Source: Bacillus sp. Marseille-Q3570
Lineage (GTDB): Bacteria > Bacillota > Bacilli > Bacillales > Fictibacillaceae
Direction of reading: 5' to 3'
Assembly (NCBI RefSeq): GCF_946151055.1
Contig: NZ_CAMGYZ010000002.1
Span: 124,001 to 188,000, forward strand
Length of the DNA stretch: 64,000 nt
Shown: positions 38,332 to 47,809 of the stretch, in pieces
How positions within the stretch are numbered: position 1 is the first letter of the stretch
Layout: each line of letters starts with the position of its first letter
Made by a program: the position numbers and the translations under genes
Notes under the pieces: model-generated
Told to the model about the DNA's origin: nothing
Seen by the model: the letters and a program-made list of their open reading frames with translations, nothing else
The model's database searches: none

Positions 38332-39270
38332 CTATACACTTTCGATAAGGATCTTTCTCTCTCCTTTAATCTTTTCGAGCTCATGCCGTTTTAGCTCTGC
38401 CTGTCTCTTCAGATCAGATAGCAGACTGGATATTTTTCGGTGCTGGGTCTGTGTCTGTTGCAAGGAGTCATTGATTCGTCCTTGTACCATCCAATCAGCG
38501 ATGAGACCATCGAAGAAGAAATCAGCGAATTTCAATAGACCCGGAATATCGATATGCATGTCCACTTCGTCGTTGATATCTGCTAGTTCCTTTTGAAATT
38601 GTCGCATACGGGTTTGCGCTTGATGGATATACTCGGTAGCTTGGTCGATATGATTATGTTTAATTGCACCTGAAATGACACCACCACCAAACATATCCAA
38701 CGTACCCCATCCTTCAGCTTTTTCGAGGTAATCGATTGCTCGCTCAAGGGCTTGATTCACTGCGTTCCCCGCAGAAACTGCTTCCTCCAACTCATTAAGA
38801 AAAGCTTTCATATCTCCTTCTAATTCGGTAAGTTTATCAAGTTGGATGGAAGTTGGTAAATGGTTGGCTTTGATGTACATTTCCTTCTTGGCGAGAGTGT
38901 CGTGATAATCCCTTTTAATATTTCTAAGTCGCCCTAACCTTTTGTTCAGGTCGTTTATGGATTCGTCTATTTCATCCTTTGATCTTGTTGCCTCTTCTAA
39001 TTTCAATTGAACAGCCGCTACCTCTTGTTTTTCCTTGTCCAGACGCTCTGCCACCGTCCCTTTCATGGTTAGGAACCATTTCGTAACGCTGAATCCTTCC
39101 AGCTTATCGACATCGGACTGCTCGGATGCCAGTTTCTCCTTCAGGTCATAAATTTTACCCTGTGTTTCTGTCAGTTCTTGCTTATAATCAGCCAGTTGTT
39201 GTTCCCATTTCCGTTTCTTTCTCAGTTCTCCTTTAATCTCAATAAGTTGTTCATTCAGCTCATCAATCAT
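38332..39270 (-). CDS. Coiled-coil protein of unknown function
   Basis: A 312 aa cytoplasmic protein made of heptad-rich coiled coils (about 1-130 and 270-312), split by a central segment GWGTLDMFGGGVISGAIKHN that recurs in many Bacillus hypothetical coiled-coil proteins. AGGGGG precedes the ATG. No catalytic motif. It may be a structural or scaffold protein; the frameshifted lipoprotein lies just downstream. Confidence 0.75.
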   Translation of the reverse strand: MIDELNEQLIEIKGELRKKRKWEQQLADYKQELTETQGKIYDLKEKLASEQSDVDKLEGFSVTKWFLTMKGTVAERLDKEKQEVAAVQLKLEEATRSKDEIDESINDLNKRLGRLRNIKRDYHDTLAKKEMYIKANHLPTSIQLDKLTELEGDMKAFLNELEEAVSAGNAVNQALERAIDYLEKAEGWGTLDMFGGGVISGAIKHNHIDQATEYIHQAQTRMRQFQKELADINDEVDMHIDIPGLLKFADFFFDGLIADWMVQGRINDSLQQTQTQHRKISSLLSDLKRQAELKRHELEKIKGERKILIESV

Positions 39271-39344
39271 GTGATCCCCCTATTTTCGTTTGCCATTACT
39301 TACGTTTCACGAGCGGAAAAGTTTCAATGAGGGAGTGAGCCCCA

Positions 39345-39806
39345 TCAGTCATTCGCCGACTTCATATAAATGTTGGTCGGTTCACCTGTAACACTGTAAC
39401 CTTCCGTCAATAATTCCCACCCATATTTCTCATAGTACCCTTCAAGGTCGGTGGAAAGATAAAGGGATGTATATCCTTTTTCCCTGGCTTCTTCAGCCGC
39501 ATGCTCCAACATTCTGGAGCCGAGCCCGCTTCCTCTTGATTCTGGTGCGACAAATAGGCAGGCGAACCATGGGGTCAAATCCTGCCGACTGACTAAATCA
39601 TTCCGTAATAGCGCATAGAACCCGATGATCTTTTCGTTCTTCACCGCTATATAGAACCGTGGCAGTTCACTTTCTGTATCACAGGAATGGATCATGCTTT
39701 CATAATAGAACTTGTAGTTTCCTTGCGTACCCCATTGCTTCCAAAAGATCTCCACCGCTTTGTTGAACAAATCCTGCCTTTCCTTCAATTCATATATCTC
39801 TTCCAT
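39345..39806 (-). CDS. GNAT N-acetyltransferase
   Basis: A 153 aa GNAT protein: FYIAVKNEKIIGFYALLRND, ACLFVAPESRGSGLGSRMLE (acetyl-CoA loop) and YYEKYGWELLTEG. The group is annotated as amino-group or aminoglycoside-like acetyltransferases; substrate unknown. GAAGGA precedes the ATG. Confidence 0.88.
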   Translation of the reverse strand: MEEIYELKERQDLFNKAVEIFWKQWGTQGNYKFYYESMIHSCDTESELPRFYIAVKNEKIIGFYALLRNDLVSRQDLTPWFACLFVAPESRGSGLGSRMLEHAAEEAREKGYTSLYLSTDLEGYYEKYGWELLTEGYSVTGEPTNIYMKSAND

Positions 39807-40000
39807 CCGCTCTTTCCTTCCTGGTTTCTTTTTCTACTACATACCTATAAAACCTAGGCTCAGTTCTATAACTGGTTCTGATATTCATTCGAGTATAGTT
39901 TCACTAGAGGCTTATTATTCTTATTCATTTTCCACCGCCGATAATCAATTACTGTAGAGGTCTTTCCACAGAACGTTGCATATTTATTTCCATTTTCATC

Positions 40001-40033
40001 TTGTAATCCCCTTTAAAAAGTGTAAAATTACAC
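40001..40033 (+). promoter_or_regulatory. Promoter with palindromic operator
   Basis: TTGTAA (40001-40006), 16 bp, TAAAAT (40023-40028). The -10 lies inside the perfect inverted repeat GTGTAA-AA-TTACAC (40020-40033), so a dimeric repressor binding there would block the promoter of the oxidase/MFS pair. The regulator is not adjacent. Confidence 0.6.
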
Positions 40034-40075
40034 TATATGTAATTATTTACTCTTTTGGTAGCTTGGGGGGAGAAG

Positions 40076-41515
40076 ATGAAAAAAATGGTTATTGTCTTAT
40101 TATCTCTGTGTGTTTATGCTTCACTTTTACTATTCTCTGTGCATAAACCATCATCCGGTGTGTCGGAAGAATATATGACAGACGTAGGGAAATTGATGCC
40201 TGTCAAAGTGAAGAAGGTCGTGAAAGGTACAGCATTATCAAGTATCCAGGAAGTGATTGAGGAAGCCGCCAAAAAGGATCTTAAAATTTCGATTGCCGGA
40301 AAACGCCATAGCATGGGTGGACACACATATTACCATGACTCGGTTGTACTTGATATGACGGGTTACAATAAGATTCTCGATTTCGATAAGGAACAAAAGA
40401 CGATCACTGTCCAGAGCGGAGCTACCTGGGACGATATCCAGCAATACATAAACAAACATGGGCTTGCAATCAAAGTGATGCAATCGCAAAACATTTTTAC
40501 AGTCGGCGGTTCTATCAGCGTCAATGCCCATGGACGTGACATACGGGAGGGATCGCTGATCAGTACGGTCAATTCATTCCGGCTCTTGAATGCGGATGGA
40601 GATATCATAAACGTGAGCCGCGAGAAAAACAAAGAGCTTTTTTACCTGGCGCTCGGCGGATATGGATTGTTCGGTGTGATTTTGGATGTCGAGCTCCAAT
40701 TGACTGACGACGAGCTATATGAAATGAATACAGAAACACTGGATTACAAGGAATATAACGATTACTTCAAGGAGAACGTCATCCACGATCCGAATGTAAA
40801 AATGCATCTTGCTCGGATTTCGACGGCTCCGGATTCCTTTTTGACCGAGATGTACGTAACAAACTATGAACGTGCATCTGGTGTAGCATCCTTACAAGAA
40901 TATAATGAATTGAAAGATGAACGTTTGACTGCTGTTTCGAAATTCGCTTTAGGAATGGCGCGCGATTTTGATTGGGCGAAGAACACGTTCTGGAAGCTGC
41001 AGAAGAACTATTTTTTACAAACCGATGGTGAATTGATTTCACGGAACAACGTGATGCGAAGCGAATCGAAGTTTCTTGAATATGAGGATGAAAACGACAA
41101 TGACGTTCTTCAGGAATATTTCGTCCCAGTCGATGCATTTGCAGATTACATCGATGATTTGCGAAGCGTTTTGTCTGAGGAAGAGCTCAACCTTTTGAAC
41201 ATAACAATACGGTATGTGAACCATGATGAAGGACCGGTATTGTCTTATTCCGATGAGGAGATGTTCGCGCTCGTCCTGCTGATCAACCAGGGATTATCTA
41301 AAGAGGATCAGATGAAAACGGAAGCGATTGTGCAGAAGATGATCGATGTGACGTTGGGGCATGAGGGAAGCTACTACTTGCCTTACATGCCGTATCCGAC
41401 AAAAGCGCAAATGCTCCGTGCATACCCACGTACAGAAGAATTTTTTGAGAAGAAAAAACAGTACGATCCAGATGAAAGGTTCACCAACTTTTTCTACGAG
41501 GAGTATGAACAATGA
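40076..41515 (+). CDS. Membrane-anchored FAD-binding (type 4) oxidoreductase
   Basis: A 479 aa protein with an N-terminal hydrophobic anchor ([17 protein letters not shown]) followed by an FAD_binding_4 domain: [29 protein letters not shown] and [12 protein letters not shown]. Resembles alditol/gulonolactone-type oxidases. The catalytic domain is predicted outside the membrane. Start at the ATG after GGGGGGAG. The next gene overlaps its stop by 4 nt (ATGA). Confidence 0.85.
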   Translation: MKKMVIVLLSLCVYASLLLFSVHKPSSGVSEEYMTDVGKLMPVKVKKVVKGTALSSIQEVIEEAAKKDLKISIAGKRHSMGGHTYYHDSVVLDMTGYNKILDFDKEQKTITVQSGATWDDIQQYINKHGLAIKVMQSQNIFTVGGSISVNAHGRDIREGSLISTVNSFRLLNADGDIINVSREKNKELFYLALGGYGLFGVILDVELQLTDDELYEMNTETLDYKEYNDYFKENVIHDPNVKMHLARISTAPDSFLTEMYVTNYERASGVASLQEYNELKDERLTAVSKFALGMARDFDWAKNTFWKLQKNYFLQTDGELISRNNVMRSESKFLEYEDENDNDVLQEYFVPVDAFADYIDDLRSVLSEEELNLLNITIRYVNHDEGPVLSYSDEEMFALVLLINQGLSKEDQMKTEAIVQKMIDVTLGHEGSYYLPYMPYPTKAQMLRAYPRTEEFFEKKKQYDPDERFTNFFYEEYEQ

Positions 41516-42090
41516 ATGAAGAGAAATTAAAAGGGTTGGTCATTTCACAGAGCAGCGTGTTTTTTGCGAGCAGTCTGATTTTCCCGTTCTATATCCTTTT
41601 CATTAAAAATGTCGGATCGAGCTTTGCCCAATTTGGACTTTCATACGGGCTGTTCGGGTTAAGCTCCGCCCTTCTTCATCCTGTCATCGGCAAACTGTCC
41701 TCACGGATCGATCACCGCTTGTTTTTACTCGTGAATGCCTGGGGGATGGCAACCGTTCTCTTGTTTTTCCCGCACGTCTCCAGTATCGGTCAGGTTTATG
41801 TCATCCAGCTCTTTCTCGGGATGTGCGGTGCCCTCCAAAAACACGGTGAGAAAATCATGATCGCGGAGTTCACTGATGGAACTGAACGCGGGGTGAAGAT
41901 CGGAAACTACCATTTCTGGACGTCGATCTTCTCAGCATTTGCCATCATCGCTGGCGGTTATCTTGCAGACTACCTGACCATCAATATCATCTTTTATATG
42001 AGTTCCGTGCTCTATTTCGGGAGTGGTATGGTCGTGATTAGCATAAAGAAAACTATTCGAGTGAAAAATAATGAAGAAAAAGTAGTTTAA
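41512..42090 (+). CDS. Half-size MFS-like membrane protein
   Basis: A 192 aa protein with six membrane spans, equal to one half of a normal 12-span major facilitator ([53 protein letters not shown]). It starts inside the ATGA overlap with the oxidase gene and ends in a clean stop and terminator, so it may be a genuine half-transporter acting as a dimer, or the remnant of a longer gene. No second half lies downstream. Confidence 0.72.
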   Translation: MNEEKLKGLVISQSSVFFASSLIFPFYILFIKNVGSSFAQFGLSYGLFGLSSALLHPVIGKLSSRIDHRLFLLVNAWGMATVLLFFPHVSSIGQVYVIQLFLGMCGALQKHGEKIMIAEFTDGTERGVKIGNYHFWTSIFSAFAIIAGGYLADYLTINIIFYMSSVLYFGSGMVVISIKKTIRVKNNEEKVV

Positions 42091-42125
42091 GTGACCTTGA
42101 CTAAAGGTCACTTTCTCCTTTTTTT
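42090..42125 (+). terminator. Terminator of the oxidase/MFS operon
   Basis: AGTGACCTT and AAGGTCACT arms followed by TTCTCCTTTTTTT. Confidence 0.85.
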
Positions 42126-42127
42126 CT

Positions 42128-42225
42128 GTTTTTGTAGTTATTTTTTCATTTTTGTAGTTATTTCCTTGTTTTTGTAGTTATTTTCAAATTTTTCACTTTT
42201 TCTCTTCATTTTTGTAGTTATTGGT
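42128..42225 (+). repeat. Phased 20-bp TTTTTGTAGTTA array
   Basis: The core TTTGTAGTTA starts at 42131, 42151, 42171 and 42211, with a diverged unit at 42191, so the period is exactly 20 bp over five units. Spacer bases vary. It lies between a terminator and the convergent operon end. A sister array is at 60662-60780. Confidence 0.8.
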
Positions 42226-42307
42226 GCCGAGAGGGCTGAAATGACGTTGTTGGTCCTCATAATCCCAAAAAATCCACGATTCAACGGCTTTCCATTCGTC
42301 TTACAGC

Positions 42308-42345
42308 ACAAAAAAGGAAGACAATTTTCAAAATTGTCTTCCACT
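42308..42345 (-). terminator. Terminator of the TAXI transporter operon
   Basis: On the minus strand GGAAGACAATTTT pairs with AAAATTGTCTTCC and is followed by TTTTTTG. A perfect 13 bp stem. Confidence 0.9.
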
Positions 42346-42353
42346 CTATCATT

Positions 42354-43145
42354 TTACAACGCTTTTACCATGCCGCCGTCGACGAGGAAGGATTGGCCTG
42401 TGACGTAGGTGTTGGCGCCGGACCCTAGAAAGACGACCATCCTCGCAAATTCTTCTGGAGTTCCATAGCGTTGAAGCGGGATTTTCTTTTCCGTATTCTC
42501 CACATGCTCCTCGTATGGAATCTCAAGCTGTCCCGCCCGGATTTTGTCAAGCTCAGCGACCCGATCCGTACCGATACGTCCAGGTCCCACCGTATTGATG
42601 AGGATCTGATGCTCAGCAAGCTCTTGTGAAAGACTTTTTGCAAGCCCAACGATCCCCGCTCGGAACGTGTTCGAGAGGATCAAGTTATCAAGCGGCTGTT
42701 TAATGGATGATGAAGCAAAATTGATGATGCGACCGCTATGTTGCTTTTGCATGTACGGAAGCACCTCCCGGATCAGCCGGATGAAACTTAACAGGTTGAG
42801 CTCGAACGATTTCTGCCAGTCTTCATCCCGCATGTCTTCAAAACGGCCTGCCGGTGGACCGCCGGCGTTGTTGATCAGTATATCCACCGTCCCATTCTTT
42901 TCAACAGCGGTATTCACTAGATTTTTGATCTGATCATAATCCGTGATATCACAAATGGCATAATCGACATTTTCATTGCGTGTTTCCTGGAAAATTTCTT
43001 TCTTCGCCAGTTGGAGCTGTTCTTCATTCCGACTTGCGATGAGGACATGTGCCCCTTCTCTAGCATATTCCAACGCCGTTGCTTTACCCAATCCCTTGCT
43101 TCCGGCGGTTACGATCACACTTTTACCTTTCAATTGTAGATCCAT
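42354..43145 (-). CDS. SDR family oxidoreductase
   Basis: A 263 aa classical SDR: TAGSKGLGKATA, NNAGGPPAG, catalytic serine in NFASSSIKQ and a C-terminal GQSFLVDGGM. The usual YxxxK tyrosine is not evident: the corresponding segment reads LSNTFRAGIVGLAKS, as in some 3-oxoacyl-ACP-reductase-like members, so activity needs confirmation. Last gene of the TAXI operon; overlaps the FAH-family gene by 23 nt. Confidence 0.86.
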   Translation of the reverse strand: MDLQLKGKSVIVTAGSKGLGKATALEYAREGAHVLIASRNEEQLQLAKKEIFQETRNENVDYAICDITDYDQIKNLVNTAVEKNGTVDILINNAGGPPAGRFEDMRDEDWQKSFELNLLSFIRLIREVLPYMQKQHSGRIINFASSSIKQPLDNLILSNTFRAGIVGLAKSLSQELAEHQILINTVGPGRIGTDRVAELDKIRAGQLEIPYEEHVENTEKKIPLQRYGTPEEFARMVVFLGSGANTYVTGQSFLVDGGMVKAL

Positions 43146-44031
43146 GTTCGCTTTCTTCCTTTCTTCCTTTTAAGTCTTTGACTGGATTGATGAGCGGCCG
43201 GAAACCCTCGATATGGCATTCGACGATATCTCCATCCTGGATGACGACCGCTCCAGGGGTTCCGGTTGAAATGATATCTCCTGGAAGGAGAGTCATCACA
43301 TTCGAATGGAAACTGACAAGTTGAAGCGGGTTGAACGTCATGTTCTTCACCTTGTTTTTACGGTGGAGATTTCCATTGATCACCGTCGATACTTCCAACT
43401 CAGACAGTTCCTCAATTTCATCAGCGGTGACGAACTCAGGTCCGAAACTGAAAAACGTATCGAAGCTTTTCGAACGGGTCAAGTACCTCGGGTTTACCTG
43501 TAAAATATCTTCCGCTGTCATGTCGATGATGGTTGTATAGCCGGCGATATAGGGCTCCGCCTCATCCTCAGATACATCTTTGCACGTTTTACCGATGATG
43601 ACGCCCAACTCCGCTTCTGCTGTCGTCCGCTCGGATTGCTTCGGAATTTCAATAAGATCCCGAGGACCGATAATCGTCGTATCAGGCTTCATAAAACTGG
43701 CCGGCTCTGACGAAGGTGCTTTTTCATGAAGGTCTGAAGCATGTTCGACATAGTTGAGTCCGATTCCCCAGATCTTTCGCGGGTGACGGTAAAGCGGACC
43801 AAACTCCACGCCCTCGATCGGATGACCGAGATCAGCAGCCAGCCGCTCTACATCGACGGAACCCCACCAGTTACCGAATGTCGCCAGTGGTTCTGGCTGG
43901 ATCAATTCAAACAAGGTTTCAGGATGATCAAGATTCAGGTAACGGTTGATGTCTGATAATACGATCACCTTATCATCTACGATGACGGCAGCCCTTTCTT
44001 TATCCCCTAGCAAGATTGTTGCCAAACGCAT
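43123..44031 (-). CDS. Fumarylacetoacetate hydrolase family protein
   Basis: A 302 aa FAH-family enzyme: KIWGIGLNYVEHASD, metal-binding glutamates in TTAEAELGVIIG, and PGDIISTGTPG. The family cleaves C-C bonds or hydrolyses acylpyruvates. AGGAGGTG precedes the ATG. With the TAXI transporter and SDR it points to uptake and breakdown of an organic acid. Confidence 0.9.
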   Translation of the reverse strand: MRLATILLGDKERAAVIVDDKVIVLSDINRYLNLDHPETLFELIQPEPLATFGNWWGSVDVERLAADLGHPIEGVEFGPLYRHPRKIWGIGLNYVEHASDLHEKAPSSEPASFMKPDTTIIGPRDLIEIPKQSERTTAEAELGVIIGKTCKDVSEDEAEPYIAGYTTIIDMTAEDILQVNPRYLTRSKSFDTFFSFGPEFVTADEIEELSELEVSTVINGNLHRKNKVKNMTFNPLQLVSFHSNVMTLLPGDIISTGTPGAVVIQDGDIVECHIEGFRPLINPVKDLKGRKEESEHGSTIER

Positions 44032-44046
44032 TTTTCCACCTCCTGT

Positions 44047-46185
44047 TCATTTTGCTGAAAGCGGCGATTCAGACGAAGTCGTTTTTTTCAAAAAGACATT
44101 GACGATGAGCAGGATCAGGACACCAAGTCCAATCAGGTCGGTGACCACACCAGGATAGATCAACAGCAATGCTCCGACACATGTAATGATCCGCAGCCAT
44201 CCGGGTACTCGTTCATTGATGTACCCTTCTACTGTGACCGATAACAGGAATACACCGAGTAACGATGTGACTGTAATGAGTAGAACGGTTGTGATATTTG
44301 CTTCTATCATCAACATTTCCGGTGAAAAGACGAACATGAACGGTACGATGAAGCCTGCAATCGCAAGGACCATCGCTTGTACACCTGTCTTGTTCGGATT
44401 CCCTCCACTGATGCCAGCACCGGCAAATGCGGCGAGCGCAACAGGAGGTGTGATATTCGCAAAAATTCCGAAATAGAACACGAACATATGCGCAACGAAT
44501 ACAGCATTCGCAGTGTTTCCGGTCAATTCCTGGAATAGCGGTAATTGCAAAAGGATCGGTGCCGCCATCGTACTTGTGATGATATACGTCGGGATACTCG
44601 GCAATCCCATTCCTAAGATGATCGATGTGACCATTGTCAAGGCGAGCGTGATCAGCAACTGGATAAGCGGACTATTGACTGCTGCCCCAATGCTGACGAT
44701 GCTGTTTGCGATTTCAAGTGCAACACCTGTTAACGAAGCGATTCCGACTACGATCCCGACAGCACCACATGCAAGTGCAACCGGGATTGTCGTCCTTGCC
44801 CCATTTTCAAGCGCTTCGACACAATCCTTGATTCCGACTTCGTCTGCTTTGATTTTCAAAAACTTCCGCCACACGTTGATCGCAGCAGGAATCGCAATGA
44901 TGAGCACAAGTTCCCACCAGTCGCCGCGCAACGATCCTCCCGATAACGCAGGACCGAAAATCAATCCGAGAGAAACAGCTGACATGACTGCAAGCATCCG
45001 TGAAGATCCAGCGATGATGACAGTGGCGATGATCGACCAGAATGCTGCGAAAAATGGAGTCTTTCCTGAGAATAGCAGGTATAAGAGAATGAACATCGGA
45101 ATCAAGAGATGCCCACGTTCAACCAGGACTTCTTTCACACGTGGGAGTTCTGCCTTCGGGATTCCTTTCAATCCCCTTTTCGAAGCTCGGAAATGGACTT
45201 GCAACAGAATACCGATGTAATAAAGCAACGCAGGGATGATCCCAGCCAGGATGACCTTCGTATAAGGGATGTTGAGGTTTTCAGCCATGATGAAAGCTGC
45301 AGCCCCCATGATCGGTGGAAGGATTTGTCCACCGACACTGGCAGCTGCTTCCACAGCCCCGGCAAACTCTCTTTTATACCCGATTTTTTTCATGAGCGGA
45401 ATGGTAAACGTTCCGGTCGTCACCACGTTCGCAATTGCTGAGCCATTGATTGACCCGAGGAATCCGCTCGCAAGGACAGCCACTTTCGCCGGCCCGCCCT
45501 TCGTGTGACCCGCTACAGCTAAGGCGAGGTCGTTGAACAGCTGACCCATTCCAGACTTTCCAAGGAAAGCGCCGAACAAGATGAAAAGAATGATATAAGA
45601 AGCCGAGACGCCGATTGCAGTTCCTAACACACCCTCGGTAATATAGACGAGTTGGGCGATGATCTGTTTGGACACGCTCAAAACGACAGGACTGGTCAGC
45701 TCTGGATAGATCGACAGCTTGACGTGGAATCCATAGGCCAGGAAGCCAAGTCCTAATATGACGAGTCCCCATCCAGTCACACGGCGCGTCAACTCCAGCA
45801 ATAGGATGAGCGCCAATACCCCGACATAAAAATCGGTATCATTGATGCGGCCGCCGGTCTGGATGATCCGTTCTGCTGTCATGATCATATAGATTCCGAC
45901 AAACATAGAAAGGCCAGCCGTAATATAATCAAAAATCGGAACGGTTCCTTTTCCTTTCTTCTTCAAGATCGGATATAAGAGGAACCCGATGGTCATCAAT
46001 GTATAAAGATGGATGCTACGTTGTTTTACGTCAACAAGTGCACCTGCGTAGGACGTGTACAAATGGAAAATGGAAAGTGTAGCGGCTGCTATTGTAATGA
46101 ACCATAACACCGGTTTTGCGATAGAGGTCCTGATGTTGCTTTCCCGATCGTATTTTTCTACGACATCTTTCATTTCTTCTGCCAT
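44047..46185 (-). CDS. TRAP transporter permease, fused 4TM/12TM (TAXI type)
   Basis: A 712 aa integral membrane protein in which the small DctQ-like and large DctM-like parts are joined, typical of TAXI transporters: N-terminal spans (about 25-180), then the DctM core (GKSGMGQLFNDLALAVAGH, GSINGSAIANVVTTGTFTIP, ILGMGLPSIPTYII). Symport with sodium or protons. GAGGTG precedes the ATG, 4 nt after the DUF1850 gene. Confidence 0.94.
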   Translation of the reverse strand: MAEEMKDVVEKYDRESNIRTSIAKPVLWFITIAAATLSIFHLYTSYAGALVDVKQRSIHLYTLMTIGFLLYPILKKKGKGTVPIFDYITAGLSMFVGIYMIMTAERIIQTGGRINDTDFYVGVLALILLLELTRRVTGWGLVILGLGFLAYGFHVKLSIYPELTSPVVLSVSKQIIAQLVYITEGVLGTAIGVSASYIILFILFGAFLGKSGMGQLFNDLALAVAGHTKGGPAKVAVLASGFLGSINGSAIANVVTTGTFTIPLMKKIGYKREFAGAVEAAASVGGQILPPIMGAAAFIMAENLNIPYTKVILAGIIPALLYYIGILLQVHFRASKRGLKGIPKAELPRVKEVLVERGHLLIPMFILLYLLFSGKTPFFAAFWSIIATVIIAGSSRMLAVMSAVSLGLIFGPALSGGSLRGDWWELVLIIAIPAAINVWRKFLKIKADEVGIKDCVEALENGARTTIPVALACGAVGIVVGIASLTGVALEIANSIVSIGAAVNSPLIQLLITLALTMVTSIILGMGLPSIPTYIITSTMAAPILLQLPLFQELTGNTANAVFVAHMFVFYFGIFANITPPVALAAFAGAGISGGNPNKTGVQAMVLAIAGFIVPFMFVFSPEMLMIEANITTVLLITVTSLLGVFLLSVTVEGYINERVPGWLRIITCVGALLLIYPGVVTDLIGLGVLILLIVNVFLKKTTSSESPLSAK

Positions 46186-46189
46186 GATC

Positions 46190-46675
46190 TCACCTCACAA
46201 CGAGTAAAAGTTTTTGTGACCATGCTTGTACAACCGGCATGGTTCTTGTTTCAATGATGTAGGATGCACCGGGTTCAGCCATGTCGATGCTTTTTTCACC
46301 TGCGAGGAACTTATGTGCTGTCGTTTTTCCGGTACGTACCCGAAGTTCGTCGCCGATTTTACGATCGATGCCGACCATATGCACCCACCCATCTTTTATA
46401 TACGTATCATTGCCTGCGCTGCTGGGAACTCCAGCGCCGAAGGTTTTGAATCGAGTTCCATCAATGTAAATTTCATCTTCTTTCACTTTAAAAAATTCTT
46501 CCCACATTTCCTTTTCAACCGAGTGCTGCCATCTGATCGTAAACGAGCTTTCTGCTGCAGCTGGCAGTATTGCTTTGATATCGGTATCTGTTTTGAGGAT
46601 CAGGTATGTCTTGGGCGTACATGACAAGGCGATTCCGATGATAATCGCCGCCATCAGAAAGGATCGAATCCTCAT
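46190..46675 (-). CDS. DUF1850 protein of a TRAP transporter operon
   Basis: A 161 aa protein with an N-terminal span or signal (FLMAAIIIGIALSC) and the DUF1850 pattern FTIRWQHSVEKEMWEEFF, GAGVPSS. DUF1850 genes are commonly found between TAXI binding protein and permease genes, but their role is unknown. Its ribosome binding site (GAGGTG) is inside the upstream terminator stem. Confidence 0.85.
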   Translation of the reverse strand: MRIRSFLMAAIIIGIALSCTPKTYLILKTDTDIKAILPAAAESSFTIRWQHSVEKEMWEEFFKVKEDEIYIDGTRFKTFGAGVPSSAGNDTYIKDGWVHMVGIDRKIGDELRVRTGKTTAHKFLAGEKSIDMAEPGASYIIETRTMPVVQAWSQKLLLVVR

Positions 46676-46680
46676 TGTTA

Positions 46681-46708
46681 AAAAAGGGCACCTCTTTGAT
46701 GCCCTTTC
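46681..46708 (-). terminator. Intra-operon terminator after the TAXI binding protein gene
   Basis: On the minus strand AAAGGGCA pairs with TGCCCTTT and is followed by a T-run. It would end most transcripts after the binding protein gene, giving more of it than of the permease. Confidence 0.78.
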
Positions 46709-46716
46709 TTCCCGTC

Positions 46717-47712
46717 CTATTCAGTGATGCCTTGTTCTTCATAGAATTTCTTCGCTCCAGGGTGAAGGTCGATGATCAACCCTTTCGCAATTTCATCCCG
46801 GTCTAGCTGCTTCAATGCACCAACTGCAACTCCATCGGTACCGAGATATTCATAATAGCGTTTCGTCAAATCATAAACGACGTCTTCACTCAAATCCGGT
46901 GGAACGATGATCATGTTCTGGATCCCGACTGTATTCACTTCTTCTTCCAGACCATATGCTGCTTCATCACCGGCTTCAATTGTATATTCTTTATAGAACG
47001 GATATTTTTCCATAAGTTTGGATGCGAGATCGTCTTTTATCTCGACAAAATTCACGTCTGTCTGCTGCATAAGATCCGTAATGTTGCTGTTCGGAACTCC
47101 CGATGTAAAGAAAGCTGCATCAAGGCTTCCGTTCTTCATCTCCTGAACGCTGTCCGCATAACCTGTATGTGTCACCTTCGAAAGGTCATCGTATGTCAGC
47201 CCTGCGGCTTCAAGCACTTTCTTCGCACTTTGTTCAACACCCGAACCGACCTGACCAACACCGACCTTTTTACCTTTAAGGTCCTCTATCGATTCAATGT
47301 TGCTTCCTTTCAAAGCAACCACCTGGACGACGTTCTGGTACATGCCAGCCATTGCAGTGATTTCGACCTTATTCCCATCGAATTGCCCTTCCCCATTGAT
47401 CGCATCATAAGCTACATCACTCATGACGATTGACATCTGGTTAAGTCCATCCTGGATATTCTGGATGTTTGCTACCGATGCACCTGTCGATTCGACTGTG
47501 ACGTTGGCCACATTGTCGCTTTCTTCAAAGATCGGCTTCAAGGCTCCACCGATCGGGTAATAGACACCAGAAGTACCACCAGTTCCAAAGACGATTGATT
47601 GAGCATCACCCGAACCACCGTCGGATCCACCATCCCCTCCGGAATCGTTGCTGCATGCTGCTATCAACATGGATAAGGCTAGTATGAGTGTAAAAATGAG
47701 TTTTCTTTTCAA
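46717..47712 (-). CDS. TAXI-family TRAP transporter solute-binding lipoprotein
   Basis: A 331 aa extracytoplasmic receptor. Lipobox LIAAC (Cys20) and a Gly/Ser/Asp linker are followed by the TAXI signature FGTGGTSGVYYPIGG. Start is TTG at 47712 with GGGAGGG upstream. It delivers an unknown organic acid (glutamate or C4/C5 acids are typical) to the permease at 44047. First gene of the operon. Confidence 0.94.
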   Translation of the reverse strand: MKRKLIFTLILALSMLIAACSNDSGGDGGSDGGSGDAQSIVFGTGGTSGVYYPIGGALKPIFEESDNVANVTVESTGASVANIQNIQDGLNQMSIVMSDVAYDAINGEGQFDGNKVEITAMAGMYQNVVQVVALKGSNIESIEDLKGKKVGVGQVGSGVEQSAKKVLEAAGLTYDDLSKVTHTGYADSVQEMKNGSLDAAFFTSGVPNSNITDLMQQTDVNFVEIKDDLASKLMEKYPFYKEYTIEAGDEAAYGLEEEVNTVGIQNMIIVPPDLSEDVVYDLTKRYYEYLGTDGVAVGALKQLDRDEIAKGLIIDLHPGAKKFYEEQGITE

Positions 47713-47744
47713 ATGTTTTCCCTCCCATAAGTTCATTGTCCTAA

Positions 47745-47758
47745 TGGTAGCGTTTTCA
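47745..47758 (-). promoter_or_regulatory. Candidate cre box upstream of the TAXI operon
   Basis: On the minus strand TGAAAACGCTACCA fits the cre consensus at 13 of 14 positions and lies about 35 bp before the start codon. Confidence 0.6.
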
Positions 47759-47782
47759 CAAACATTTTTGAATATTTAGAAC

Positions 47783-47809
47783 ATATTGGACATTTTGGTC
47801 ATTTTGGTC
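47783..47809 (+). promoter_or_regulatory. Three 9-bp direct repeats, possible activator site
   Basis: ATATTGGAC, ATTTTGGTC and ATTTTGGTC follow each other without gaps. Direct repeats of about one helical turn before a transporter promoter are typical of response-regulator sites. They lie between the divergent TAXI operon and iadA. Confidence 0.5.
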
